A stretch of DNA of 64,000 bases from Bacillus sp. SD088 (GCF_017355205.1 NZ_JADIJK010000008.1:121261-185260), one strand, 5' to 3'; positions 36,858 through 46,520 are shown, counted from the first letter of the stretch. Translations and numbers: made by a program. Notes: generated from the sequence alone by a model not told the origin.

Positions 36858-37832
36858 TCAATCCAACGCCCCTTCTCCTACCGAGTTTCCTTCGACTAAA
36901 TTCACATTAATAAGGCTTTCTTTTACAGGTTGCTCTTTTATCATGTTCAATAATTGCTCGGCTGCTACTTTCCCCCATTGTTGACGGGAATAACCAATGG
37001 TCGTTAATGTTGGTTGGATGTATTGGGAAAGTTCAATATTGTCAAAACCAATAATATGGATATGTTCTCCAATACGCAAATCTGTCTTAAGGAACTCATG
37101 ATACATGCCAATCGCCATTTCATCGTTAAAACAAAAAACAGCGACAGGTTGCTTGTATTCTTGAATGATCTGTTTTGCAGCTCGTTTGCCGCTTTCCTTT
37201 ACAAAATCCCCACTAATCTCAGTGTAGTCAACATGTAAATAGTTGCTTACTACTTGTCTGGCAGATTGGAGACGCTTTCTATTATCAAAATTATTTTCAG
37301 GTCCCTTTACCATATAAAGCTTTTGATGGCCTTTTTGAATCAAATGCTCAATCGCTAATTTTGCCCCTTGCTGATTATTGAGAAGAACGGGGTGTATGTT
37401 TGGGTGGTCTAAATCTCGATCTAAAACGACCATTTTATGTCCTCTACTAGCATAGTCCAATATTTTTTCGTTTGAAAATGAAATATCTAAGATGACAGCA
37501 CCATCGAACATTCGCTCAGGGATAAATCGATGCGATTTTATCCCGCTACAAACAACCAATTCATAATTATGAGCGTTCAACGCTTCCCGCATTCCTTGAA
37601 GAATTTGACCGAATATAGGAGCCGTGAAATCGTTAATAAAAGCTCCAATCACATTTGTTTCCTTCTTTTTTAAATTCCGCCCCGCAGCATTGGGTATATA
37701 ATTGAGGTCGTTGGCGATCGCTAAAATTCTTGATCGCGTCTGTTCAGAGACTCTTGTATTCCCGTTGAGCGCATAGGATACCGTCGAAATAGAGACCCCA
37801 GCTTTTTGTGCTATATCTTTAATATTCACCAT
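36858..37832 (-). CDS. LacI-family regulator of the beta-glucoside cluster
   Basis: 324 aa. Helix-turn-helix NIKDIAQKAGVSISTVSYALNG, hinge LNYIPNAAGRNLKKKETNVIGAFINDFTAPIFGQIL, then the periplasmic-binding-like domain with CFNDEMAIGMY and ending NSVGEGALD. It is divergent from the sugar-transport operon at 38306 and shares a control region containing three GAAACGTTTC palindromes, so it very likely represses that operon and itself. Start ATG behind AAGGAGAATC. Confidence 0.92.
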   Translation of the reverse strand: MVNIKDIAQKAGVSISTVSYALNGNTRVSEQTRSRILAIANDLNYIPNAAGRNLKKKETNVIGAFINDFTAPIFGQILQGMREALNAHNYELVVCSGIKSHRFIPERMFDGAVILDISFSNEKILDYASRGHKMVVLDRDLDHPNIHPVLLNNQQGAKLAIEHLIQKGHQKLYMVKGPENNFDNRKRLQSARQVVSNYLHVDYTEISGDFVKESGKRAAKQIIQEYKQPVAVFCFNDEMAIGMYHEFLKTDLRIGEHIHIIGFDNIELSQYIQPTLTTIGYSRQQWGKVAAEQLLNMIKEQPVKESLINVNLVEGNSVGEGALD

Positions 37833-37924
37833 AAAATTGATTCTCCTTAACGTGCTAAAGCAATCTGTATTTTAATTATAAACAAATTCTTTTTGTTTTG
37901 ATATTGTTTAGTAGATGACAAATA

Positions 37925-38032
37925 GAAACGTTTCACTTAAATTTAACTAAAATCCTATATGTTTGAAAAGTATTATAAGATAATTATACCCTAATTTATT
38001 AAAGATTCCTATATTTTATAGAGAAACGTTTC
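37925..38032. promoter_or_regulatory. Two GAAACGTTTC operators near the LacI gene
   Basis: Perfect 10-bp palindromes at 37925-37934 and 38023-38032, about 98 bp apart. The first lies roughly 90 bp before the LacI start codon and could mediate autoregulation. Confidence 0.7.
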
Positions 38033-38100
38033 AGCAAATAATAGGTTGGGGGATATGAATGTTAATAATTTATGTTGTCATAGCAAGATTTGAAAAATAT

Positions 38101-38147
38101 TTGAAATCGCTTTCGATGTGTTCTATAATCTTTTGTAGAAACGTTTC
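38101..38147 (+). promoter_or_regulatory. Promoter of the sugar-transport operon with cre and LacI operator
   Basis: TTGAAA (38101-38106) and TATAAT (38124-38129) are 17 bp apart, a near-consensus sigma-A promoter. TTGAAATCGCTTTCG over the -35 matches the cre consensus but for the last base. A third GAAACGTTTC (38138-38147) sits at about the transcription start. This arrangement predicts both CcpA repression and LacI repression released by inducer. Confidence 0.8.
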
Positions 38148-38305
38148 AGCAATTTTTTAAAAAAGGGGGCTAAATTTGCTAGAAAGGGATTGTGAATCTA
38201 TTGTTTCATTTTAATGATAGATTCATTTGTTTCAAGTTTAATAATGGCATGATGTCCATTGGAGCTGTGGGAATATTAAAATACTAAAAAAGAGGTGGGA
38301 TAGAG

Positions 38306-39550
38306 ATGAAAAAGATGAATATAAAGCTTTTCACGATGATAATGCTGTGTGCGATCCTGATTCTTGGTGCATGCGGTGGTAATCAAGATTCCAGTGATAA
38401 AGAAGGCGGAAAATCCAGTAAAACCTTAAAAGTATGGCAAATGGGTGACTCCGGTTGGAATGAGATCATTGGACCGTATGAAGAGGAAACAGGTATCGAT
38501 GTCCAAATCCAAGGGATACCTTGGGATAGTGGGCATGATAAATTATTGACAGCTGTTGCTTCCGGAAAAGGTCCGGATATCATATTGATGGGTACAACGT
38601 GGATGCATGAATTTGTCGATGCTAACACATTCGTTGATTTAACGGATTATCTGGATGAATATCCTAATCTAGCAGCGGATGACTTTTACGATGGTGCGCT
38701 GGAAGCAAGCGTGTTTGATGGAAAAACATATGGTATCCCTTGGCATGTTGATACACGAGTACTTTTTTATCGAAAAGACTTATTAAGCGATATCGGTTAT
38801 CCCGATGGCCCTGAAACATGGGATGATCTGGAGGATGCTGCCAAGCAGCTTGTGGCCAGTGGTGATGGAAAATATGCCGTTGATTTACCTCCAAAAGATA
38901 TAAATCTAATATATCCTTTCGCATGGGAACAGGGATGGGATTATGAACCCGATATGGGAGCCGACAATTTTACAAAACCAGAATTCAAAAAGACGGTAGA
39001 ACTGTATAAAACTTTCTATGAGAATAAGTATTCTCAAATCGAAAAAGGCAAGGAAATGGTCCAAGCTTTTGAAGATGGGACAAAACCGATGTTCTTTAGT
39101 GGACCTTGGGATATCAAAACGATTGAAGAGGGTGCACCTGACCTTGATGGAAAATGGGATGTCCGTTTAATGCCCGATGGAGGTACCAATCGATCGATGA
39201 TTGGTGGCTCACAAATAACCATTTTCAAAAACTCAGATAATGTTGATCAAGCACTTGACTTTATTAACTGGTTGTCTGATCCAGAAACACAACTTGCTTG
39301 GTATAAAGAAAAAAATGAACTTCCATCTAGAAAAGAGGCTTGGGAGGATCCTCTCTTAGCTGAAGATCCTATGTTTTCTGTATTTGGTGAACAACTGGAA
39401 TCAGTTGAAGCATCACCTACGATGCATGGAAGCGATAAAATAGCACAAGAAATTACGAAAATGATTGAGAAAGTTGCTCGAGGTGGAGAAGATATCGATA
39501 AAGCACTGAACGATTTGCATCAAAAAGTAGAAAAAATTCTTAAAGATTAA
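38306..39550 (+). CDS. Sugar-binding lipoprotein, CUT1 type
   Basis: 414 aa. Lipobox LGAC, then the family 1 solute-binding fold: KVWQMGDSGWNEIIGPYEEETGIDVQIQGIPWDSGHDKLLTAVASGKGPDII, YGIPWHVDTRVLFYRKDLL, MFFSGPWDI. Aromatic and acidic residues suit an oligosaccharide. It leads an operon with two permeases and a GH3 beta-glucosidase, so a beta-linked glucose oligosaccharide (such as cello-, laminari- or gentio-type) is the likely ligand. Start ATG 38306 after AAGAGGTGGG. Confidence 0.92.
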   Translation: MKKMNIKLFTMIMLCAILILGACGGNQDSSDKEGGKSSKTLKVWQMGDSGWNEIIGPYEEETGIDVQIQGIPWDSGHDKLLTAVASGKGPDIILMGTTWMHEFVDANTFVDLTDYLDEYPNLAADDFYDGALEASVFDGKTYGIPWHVDTRVLFYRKDLLSDIGYPDGPETWDDLEDAAKQLVASGDGKYAVDLPPKDINLIYPFAWEQGWDYEPDMGADNFTKPEFKKTVELYKTFYENKYSQIEKGKEMVQAFEDGTKPMFFSGPWDIKTIEEGAPDLDGKWDVRLMPDGGTNRSMIGGSQITIFKNSDNVDQALDFINWLSDPETQLAWYKEKNELPSRKEAWEDPLLAEDPMFSVFGEQLESVEASPTMHGSDKIAQEITKMIEKVARGGEDIDKALNDLHQKVEKILKD

Positions 39551-39587
39551 TAGAGGCAAATTTTTGGGATATTAGCGTTCGTTGTCA

Positions 39588-39632
39588 CCACTTAGATCTC
39601 ATTAGAATCTAAGTGGGGTCTTACGGACGGTT
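39588..39632. repeat. Partial R3-like repeat and hairpin, copy 4
   Basis: CCACTTAGAT (39588-39597) pairs with ATCTAAGTGG (39607-39616), followed by GGTCTTACGGACGGTT, which matches the outer stem of R3 (reverse of AACCGTCCGTAAGACC, compare copy 2). It separates the binding-protein gene from the permeases and can form an intercistronic hairpin. Confidence 0.55.
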
Positions 39633-39704
39633 GCACAGGGGTAAAGATCTTGGGGCATATACACGGTGATGCCCCAGAAAAATAATTTTAAAGGAGGGGA
39701 CGAG

Positions 39705-40592
39705 ATGAATAAACTAAAAATGAAGATGATACCTTTCTTTTTCATTATGCCAGCCGTCCTATTATTGATCGTTTTTTCTTTTTTTCCGATTATTGTTGCC
39801 GCTGGAATTAGTTTTACGGATATGGATTTACTTGGGCTCGCAGATTGGTCCCAAATTAATTTTACGGGTTTCGAAAACTATATTGAGTTATTCAAAGACG
39901 AAGAATTCCTGCAAGCTATTTATAATACATTATTTTACGTGATCATAGGAGTGCCACTGGCGGTCGGGAGTTCGTTCGTTATTGCTTTTCTTTTAAATCT
40001 TGTGAGTAATTGGTTATCATCTTTTTTTCGGGTAGTGTTTTACATGCCGTCCGTTACAAATATTGTGGCGGTTGCGGTGATCTGGGGATTTCTTTATAAC
40101 AATGAATACGGTTTATTCAACTATATTCTTTCTCTTTTTGATATTGGTGCAGTTCCATGGTTAGAAAGCACCCAAATTGCTAAATTATCACTCATTTTGT
40201 TAGCAGTATGGAAAAGTAATGGTGTCAGCATGTTGATCTTTTTAGCAGCATTACAGTCGATACCCAAAATGTATTACGAAGCGGCAGATATTGATGGAGC
40301 CAATAGATGGCAGAAATTAACGAAAATTACCCTTCCTTCCGTCAGTTTTGCAACCTTTTTTGTTGTCATAACCACAATGATCGGTTGGTTCCAATTTTTT
40401 GAAGAGCCGTTTGTGATGACAGAGGGAGGTCCGCTGAATAGTACTAATTCTATGGCCTTATTTATCTACCAAGAAGGGTTCCAATATAATGAATTTGGGT
40501 ACGGTGCTGCCGGTTCATTTGTCCTCTTTGCAATTATTATTGTGGTAACTCTTATTCAATTTAAAATTAGAAAAATAGAACAAAAAAGGTGA
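39705..40592 (+). CDS. ABC sugar transporter permease, MalF-like (CUT1)
   Basis: 295 aa from ATG 39705, which lies behind AAGGAGGGGA; an in-frame ATG at 39666 has no such site. Six membrane helices; EAA loop YYEAADIDGANRWQKLTKITLPSV near residue 200; typical GGPLNSTNSMALFIYQEGF before the last helix. Works with the next permease, whose start follows after 10 bp. The needed ATPase is not encoded nearby. Confidence 0.93.
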   Translation: MNKLKMKMIPFFFIMPAVLLLIVFSFFPIIVAAGISFTDMDLLGLADWSQINFTGFENYIELFKDEEFLQAIYNTLFYVIIGVPLAVGSSFVIAFLLNLVSNWLSSFFRVVFYMPSVTNIVAVAVIWGFLYNNEYGLFNYILSLFDIGAVPWLESTQIAKLSLILLAVWKSNGVSMLIFLAALQSIPKMYYEAADIDGANRWQKLTKITLPSVSFATFFVVITTMIGWFQFFEEPFVMTEGGPLNSTNSMALFIYQEGFQYNEFGYGAAGSFVLFAIIIVVTLIQFKIRKIEQKR

Positions 40593-40602
40593 GGTGACGA
40601 TC

Positions 40603-41424
40603 ATGCAGTTAAAGAATAATGCTGAAAAAGCTTTGATAACGATTGTTCTTTTTATTGGTAGTATCCTCGTTGCATTGCCGTTTATTTGGATGATGCTCAG
40701 TTCCTTTAAAGATAGTAGTGAGGTACTAAGAATTCCACCGACCATTATTCCGGAAAATCCAACGATCCAAAACTTTATTGAATTGTTTCAGAATCTTAAT
40801 TTTGATGCTTATCTGATTAACACATTAATCATCGTTGCTTGGTCCATGTTTGGTTTGCTACTGAATACAATGGCAGGTTACGGGTTTGGTAAGTTTCAGT
40901 TTCGGGGGAAAGAAACATGGTTTATCCTCGTGCTTATCACGATGATGTTACCGGGACAGATTACGATGATCCCAACCTATTTGATTCTGAATGAAATGGG
41001 ACTAACAAACTCGATGACTGGTATCGTGTTACCAGGTCTGATCTCGGCGTTTAACATATTTCTAATCAGGCAGTTTATGACGACGATCCCTGATGACTTG
41101 ATTGAAGCTGCAAGGTTGGATGGAGCTGGGGAATTTTACATTTTTTTACGATTGATTATCCCATTATCTAAGCCGATTCTGGCGGTACAAGTGATTTTAA
41201 CCTTTATTGGTGCATGGAATAGTTTTCTCTGGCCGTTGATTATCGCCAATGATGAATCTTTATATACCTTGTCTGTTGGTTTATCACTCCTGCAAGATCA
41301 AAATGCAACGAATTATGGTTTGCAGATGGCAGGCTCAGCAGTCATGGTAATTCCGATTTTAATCGTTTTTACCATCTTCCAGAAACATCTTATCGAAGGT
41401 TTCAATGTATCGGGGATAAAGTGA
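40603..41424 (+). CDS. ABC sugar transporter permease, MalG-like (CUT1)
   Basis: 273 aa from ATG 40603 behind GAGGTGA. Six helices, EAA motif LIEAARLDGAGEFYIFLRLIIPLSKP, C-terminus QKHLIEGFNVSGIK. It completes the transporter channel. The last two codons and TGA stop overlap the end of repeat R3 copy 5. Confidence 0.93.
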   Translation: MQLKNNAEKALITIVLFIGSILVALPFIWMMLSSFKDSSEVLRIPPTIIPENPTIQNFIELFQNLNFDAYLINTLIIVAWSMFGLLLNTMAGYGFGKFQFRGKETWFILVLITMMLPGQITMIPTYLILNEMGLTNSMTGIVLPGLISAFNIFLIRQFMTTIPDDLIEAARLDGAGEFYIFLRLIIPLSKPILAVQVILTFIGAWNSFLWPLIIANDESLYTLSVGLSLLQDQNATNYGLQMAGSAVMVIPILIVFTIFQKHLIEGFNVSGIK

Positions 41425-41570
41425 AACTTCAATCCGTGGGGGCCTTCATCTCTCACTGATTGTTAGTTGAACAAATCGGGCTTTTACTGGCTGTTGATCC
41501 CCCACTTACAATTCTAGGTTTTTCCACAAATTCTTGAAGTGGGGGTCTTACAGCCAGTTAATGCGGGATA
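41417..41570. repeat. Dispersed repeat R3, copy 5
   Basis: Opposite orientation to copy 3. TAAAGTGAAACTTCAAT at its start contains the stop codon of the permease. Inner stem CCCCCACTT (41502-41510) with AAGTGGGGG (41537-41545) inside an outer stem TACTGGCTGT with ACAGCCAGT. It fills most of the gap before the GH3 gene and may act as a hairpin terminator or attenuator. Confidence 0.85.
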
Positions 41571-41683
41571 AAATAATAAGTATTTGCTGAATGGGACTAT
41601 GGTTAAAGTGTTTAACAATATAGATATTCACATTCACTCTCAAAACATAATAAATTGAACATAACTGCTAGGAGAGATAATCG

Positions 41684-43858
41684 ATGGAACAGCAGAAGCT
41701 TGAGAAGCTTTTATCAAATATGACGATAGATGAAAAGGTCGGTCAACTTATGCAATTTGCTGGTCACTTTTACGCGACAAATGATAATAAAGACCCGGTG
41801 ACAGGTCCCGATGATTTACAAGTCAGTTCCAAATCAGTCAATCATAGTGGATCTGTCCTAGGAAGTGCTGGGGCAGAAAGGAACAGAGAGATTCAGGAGC
41901 GTTATTTAGCACAAAGCCGATTGAAAATCCCCCTGCTTTTTATGGCAGATGTTATTAATGGCTTTCGTACGATATTTCCGATCCCGTTGGGACTAGGAGC
42001 CTCATGGGATCCGAAGCTTGTGGAGCAAGCTCAAACGGTTAGTGCTAAAGAAGCTTCAAGTGCAGGAATCCATGTGACTTTTGCACCGATGGTTGATTTG
42101 GTACGAGATCCTAGATGGGGCCGGGTAATGGAGTCAACAGGAGAGGATTCCTTTCTAAATGAAGAATTCGCCAAGGCAAGTGTTCGCGGATTTCAAGGGG
42201 AGAATCTACAAGCTGATTTAAATAGAGTGGCAGCCTGTGTGAAGCATTTTGTTGGCTATGGCGCAGTAGAAGGCGGGCGTGATTATAATAAGGTAGATTT
42301 ATCCGAACGTGAATTAAGAGAAAACTATCTGCCTGCTTTTCAAGCGGCATTAGAAGCTGGGTGTGAATTAGTTATGACGTCTTTTAATACCATTGATTCG
42401 ATCCCGGCTTCTGGAAATCAAAAATTGATGAGAGATATTTTACGGGATGAATTTAATTTTGCAGGTGTGCTGATTTCAGATTACGGGGCTGTTGAAGAGC
42501 TCATCCCTCATGGGGTTGCGGCAGATCGGAAAGAGGCTGCCCAAAAAGCAATTTATGCGGGTGTGGATATTGAGATGATGAGCTTGTGCTATGAACATGG
42601 CCTTAAGAAACAGATTGAAGATGGGAAAGTTCCCGAAGAACTACTTGATGAAGCGGTGTTACGAATTCTTAACTTGAAGAATAAATTAGGACTTTTTGAA
42701 AATCCGCACAGAAACGCCAGTATTCAAAAGCAAAATGAATATTTATCTTGCCCACAACATAGAGAAATCGCCCGGGTAGCGGCTGAGAAAAGTTGTGTAT
42801 TGTTAAAAAATAATGATGTCCTGCCCCTTCGCAATGAAAAAATTGCTTTGATCGGCCCTTATGCCGATAATCGAGATATTCTTGGAGAATGGTCTATTTT
42901 TGGTAAAAAAGAAGAGGCTGTAACTTTAAAGGAAGGAATTGCTAAACAGACTGCAAACTATGAATACGCGTTAGGTTGTCTTATGTATGAAAGGAGCGAA
43001 GAGGCACTTGCCAAAGCCATAAAAGTAGCAAAAGATGCTACTCACATTATTCTTGCGTTTGGAGAAGGCAGCGATCGAATTGGCGAAGGCAGAAGTCGAT
43101 CCAGTATCACATTGCCTGAAAATCAATTGGAATTATTAAGGGAATTAAAGACGATTGGAAAACCGATTACCGTCGTGTTGTTTAATGGGCGTCCCCTTGA
43201 TTTAACGGAAGTAGAGGTGTTAGCGGATGGGATCCTAGAGGCTTGGCATCCCGGATCAGAGGGAGGAGCGGCCGTAGCTAATCTATTATTTGGGCAAGTG
43301 AATCCCTCCGGAAAACTAACCATGTCTTTTCCACGAATAACGGGACAAATTCCCGTGTATTATAATGCGTATAGTACAGGTCGCCCTCTACCTGAAGGAA
43401 GTACAGAGCGATTTTACTCCAAATATATTGATACTCCAAATGAGCCGCTATATCCATTTGGATTTGGATTAAGCTACGCCGACTTTCAATATGAATCACT
43501 ACGATTATCGGCAAACGAACTTGCACCAGGTGGATCGATTGATGTGCAAATTCGCGTGAAAAACCACAGCGATTATTCAGGGGAAGAAGTGGTCCAGCTG
43601 TATATTCGTGATCTGGTTGGAGAGGTAGTACGTCCGGTAAAAGAACTAAAAGCTTTTCAAAAAGTATTCATTCCAGCCAATCAAACCAAACAGGTGAGCT
43701 TCTCTATTACAGAAGAGATGCTGCGCTATCATCATGCAAACCTAGAATATAAAAGTGATGCGGGAGAATTTATGGTGTTTGTTGGAGGAAATAGTTCAGA
43801 TGTTGTAAGTCAATCGTTTTATCTGAAACCGTCTTTTTCTTATTTGAACAGGCACTAA
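41684..43858 (+). CDS. GH3 family beta-glucosidase
   Basis: 724 aa, BglX-like three-domain layout without signal peptide, so intracellular. The N-terminal barrel has VTFAPMVDLVRDPRWGRVMESTGED and CVKHFVGYG (substrate-binding Lys-His), with the nucleophile aspartate in VLISDYGAVE (Asp266). The C-terminal sandwich begins CVLLKNNDVLPL and has GEGSDRIGEGRSR with acid/base candidates, ending with a fibronectin III-like domain (EEVVQLYIRDLVGEVVRPVKEL). It should split beta-glucosides imported by the CUT1 system just upstream. Other GH3 activities (such as beta-xylosidase) cannot be excluded. Confidence 0.93.
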   Translation: MEQQKLEKLLSNMTIDEKVGQLMQFAGHFYATNDNKDPVTGPDDLQVSSKSVNHSGSVLGSAGAERNREIQERYLAQSRLKIPLLFMADVINGFRTIFPIPLGLGASWDPKLVEQAQTVSAKEASSAGIHVTFAPMVDLVRDPRWGRVMESTGEDSFLNEEFAKASVRGFQGENLQADLNRVAACVKHFVGYGAVEGGRDYNKVDLSERELRENYLPAFQAALEAGCELVMTSFNTIDSIPASGNQKLMRDILRDEFNFAGVLISDYGAVEELIPHGVAADRKEAAQKAIYAGVDIEMMSLCYEHGLKKQIEDGKVPEELLDEAVLRILNLKNKLGLFENPHRNASIQKQNEYLSCPQHREIARVAAEKSCVLLKNNDVLPLRNEKIALIGPYADNRDILGEWSIFGKKEEAVTLKEGIAKQTANYEYALGCLMYERSEEALAKAIKVAKDATHIILAFGEGSDRIGEGRSRSSITLPENQLELLRELKTIGKPITVVLFNGRPLDLTEVEVLADGILEAWHPGSEGGAAVANLLFGQVNPSGKLTMSFPRITGQIPVYYNAYSTGRPLPEGSTERFYSKYIDTPNEPLYPFGFGLSYADFQYESLRLSANELAPGGSIDVQIRVKNHSDYSGEEVVQLYIRDLVGEVVRPVKELKAFQKVFIPANQTKQVSFSITEEMLRYHHANLEYKSDAGEFMVFVGGNSSDVVSQSFYLKPSFSYLNRH

Positions 43859-43892
43859 TAGATTTCTCTATTTGTCAGTCCAGGAAAAAAAC

Positions 43893-43926
43893 AGGGATGT
43901 TTCTAAAAATAGAAACATCCCTTAAT
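43893..43926. terminator. Bidirectional terminator between GH3 and metal ATPase genes
   Basis: AGGGATGTTTCTA (43893-43905) pairs perfectly with TAGAAACATCCCT (43910-43922) around AAAA, flanked by A- and T-rich ends, between two convergent genes. Confidence 0.88.
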
Positions 43927-43928
43927 AG

Positions 43929-46520
43929 CTATTTTTTAAAATTTAATAGTCTTAGTGCATTTAAAACGACGATCAAGGCTGCGCCTGTATCGCTTAAAAC
44001 GGCCATCCAAAGGGTAAGCCAACCAGGAAAAATAAAGACAAGCGCGATGACTTTAATCAGGATTGAAAACCAAATATTTTGCTTAATGATTGTTAAAGCC
44101 TTTCTGCTCAATTTTATTGTATGAGGAAGCTTATCGATATTATCGGCCATTAAAACGATATCTGCTGTCTCCATGGCAGTATCCGTTCCTGTTCCTCCCA
44201 TAGCGATCCCTAAGTCTGCCGTTGCAAGAGCTGGAGCATCATTAATTCCGTCCCCGACCATGGCTACATTGTATCCTTCAGATTGTAATTTCTTTATGGC
44301 ATCCACTTTATCTTCCGGCATTAATTCTGCGAAATATCGAGTAATATTCGCTTCCGCTGCAATCATTTTGGCCGTTCCTTCATTATCTCCAGTCAACATG
44401 ACAGTTTGACTGATTCCGCTTTGTTGCAATGTTTTTAAAGCTTGCGCTGTTGTATGGCGGATTGTATCGGAAACCCCAATTATTCCCATAATTTGCTTGT
44501 CTGTTCCGATCATGACCACCGTTTCTCCGTTACTCTGTCTCTTATGAATATATGTTTCGACATCCTTTATGGATACATTCAATTCCTCGAATAATTTAGC
44601 GTTTCCAGCGTAATAGATGGTCTCGTCAAGGGTCGCTTGAACGCCCTTTCCAACAATGTTTTTGAACAATACCCCAATTTTCCCTTGAATTCCTTTTTCC
44701 TTTGCATCATTCACCACCGCTTTTGCAATCGGGTGTGTTGAGTACTTTTCCAATGTGAGAGCAATGGAAAGGAATTCTTTTTCTGGAAAGTTGAATGTTT
44801 TGATATATGAAACTTTAGGTTTCCCCTCAGTCAAAGTTCCGGTTTTATCAAATGCAATGGCCCCAATCGAGCCGGCGATTTCCAAGAAAGATCCCCCCTT
44901 GATTAAAATTCCGTTCTTCGCTGCATTTCCGATGGCAGATACGATGGTAACGGGAGTTGAAATCACTAAAGCGCAAGGACAAGCGACAACTAATAATGCG
45001 AGCCCTTTATACAGCCACTCTCCCCATAGGCCAAAGCCAAATAGTGGCGGCAGCACCATCATAGCTAAAGCTAGAATAAAAACAATAGGTGTATAAATAC
45101 TGGCGAATTTATCGACAAAAGCCTCTGTTGGTGCTTTTTGTTCTTGGGCTTTTTCAACCATATGGATGATTTTTGCTATGGTTGTATCCTCAACCAGTTT
45201 TGTCACTTTTATTTCGAGTGATCCATTTTCATTTATTGTGCCTGCATATACTGTATCCCCTAGGACCTTAGCCACTGGAATGGATTCTCCGGTAATTGGG
45301 GCTTGGTTTACACTGGATTCCCCTTGTACGATCTTACCATCCAAGGGGATCTTATCACCTGGTTTGACAATGATAATCTCGTTGATAGCTATTTCTTCTA
45401 TAGTTTTTTTGATCAGGTCAGACCCATTTTTCACCCAAGCCTCTGAAGGAGCTAAATCCATGAGGGAGCGGATAGAGTTCCTTGTACGCTCAATTGATTG
45501 ATTCTGAAGAAAGTTGCCGATCGCAAATAGCCAGACAACGGTAGCTCCTTCGAACCATTCTCCTATTAAGGCGGCACCAATCGCCGCTGCAGACATGAGA
45601 ACATTCATGTCAAGTGAGCGACTTTTAATAGCGTAAAAAGCACTTTTGACTGGCTTATGACCACTCAACACAATTGCTATGGCATAAAGAATAGTAGAAA
45701 CAATTGCTGGAAGTCCGGTATACGATCCGATAAAACCAAAAGCGATCAGTAGGCCAGAGAGGATAATGCTACTACGCTCCCCATTCCCTTTACTTGTCTG
45801 GATCGATTGATTTTTTAAACGTAATGTAGCTTGATAGCCGATTTTAGATACTTCCGCAATAATTTCATCAACATTATTCACATGCTCAATGGCCATTGTT
45901 CCTGTTGAGAAGCTTACACCGACATCTTTAACTGATGGATTGGCGATAAGATGGTTTTCAATGCTTTTTGCACAACTGCCACAGTCCATCCCTTCGACGG
46001 TATAGGTTCTGACATTTCTTTTCTTTTCGATCGGTTCGATCGAATAGCCAAGCTTTTCCATTTCATTTTCAACTTGAAACAAGGCTTCTCCTGTACTTGC
46101 AGCAACCTGCATTTTCGCTGTACTATAATTTACCTTTACGTCCACAATTTCATTTAACTTGTGTAAACCATTTTCGATTGTTTTCGCACAAGCTGGGCAA
46201 TCCATTCCAATCACTCTAAATTTTTTCTGTTCTAGAAGTGTATTGGCATTAGGGATGGTTTCAGTACTCTGTAGCTCATTACTTTCATTATTACAACAAT
46301 GAGACTTCTCAGAGCTCACTTGGTCATGACTGCAACCACTGCTCGTTTTTCCCGCATTCTCGTTGGATTGAGGACTACTACTGCAGTCAGCGGCTTTCAG
46401 TGATTCTCTGGATATAGTAATAGAAGGACTGACCGCATCCTTGTTACTTGCACAACAACTTGATGTTTCTTTTTCCGTTCTTTCCATTTCTTTATTGGTA
46501 CTGCAACATTTATCGGCCAT
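43929..46520 (-). CDS. cadA: Heavy-metal P-type ATPase (CadA-like, Cd/Zn/Pb export)
   Basis: 863 aa. The first 85 residues are an unusual cysteine-rich tail with CC pairs at 5-6, 22-23 and 75-76 plus Cys46 and Cys63. Two heavy-metal-associated domains follow (GMDCPAC at 106-111, GMDCGSC near 177). The pump core has ITGES, the membrane metal site ACPCAL near 513, the phosphorylated aspartate in DKTGTLTEGKP near 557, HPIAKAV, and MVGDGINDAPALA. CPC plus adjacent CadC-like repressor indicates divalent soft-metal export (P1B-2) rather than copper. It is preceded on the same strand by the ArsR/CadC gene. Confidence 0.92.
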   Translation of the reverse strand: MADKCCSTNKEMERTEKETSSCCASNKDAVSPSITISRESLKAADCSSSPQSNENAGKTSSGCSHDQVSSEKSHCCNNESNELQSTETIPNANTLLEQKKFRVIGMDCPACAKTIENGLHKLNEIVDVKVNYSTAKMQVAASTGEALFQVENEMEKLGYSIEPIEKKRNVRTYTVEGMDCGSCAKSIENHLIANPSVKDVGVSFSTGTMAIEHVNNVDEIIAEVSKIGYQATLRLKNQSIQTSKGNGERSSIILSGLLIAFGFIGSYTGLPAIVSTILYAIAIVLSGHKPVKSAFYAIKSRSLDMNVLMSAAAIGAALIGEWFEGATVVWLFAIGNFLQNQSIERTRNSIRSLMDLAPSEAWVKNGSDLIKKTIEEIAINEIIIVKPGDKIPLDGKIVQGESSVNQAPITGESIPVAKVLGDTVYAGTINENGSLEIKVTKLVEDTTIAKIIHMVEKAQEQKAPTEAFVDKFASIYTPIVFILALAMMVLPPLFGFGLWGEWLYKGLALLVVACPCALVISTPVTIVSAIGNAAKNGILIKGGSFLEIAGSIGAIAFDKTGTLTEGKPKVSYIKTFNFPEKEFLSIALTLEKYSTHPIAKAVVNDAKEKGIQGKIGVLFKNIVGKGVQATLDETIYYAGNAKLFEELNVSIKDVETYIHKRQSNGETVVMIGTDKQIMGIIGVSDTIRHTTAQALKTLQQSGISQTVMLTGDNEGTAKMIAAEANITRYFAELMPEDKVDAIKKLQSEGYNVAMVGDGINDAPALATADLGIAMGGTGTDTAMETADIVLMADNIDKLPHTIKLSRKALTIIKQNIWFSILIKVIALVFIFPGWLTLWMAVLSDTGAALIVVLNALRLLNFKK

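Noticed and set aside
43929..46520. Copper-exporting ATPase (CopA)
   Set aside because: A CadC-type repressor precedes it and the core looks like the Cd/Zn/Pb group; still, metal specificity was judged by eye only.
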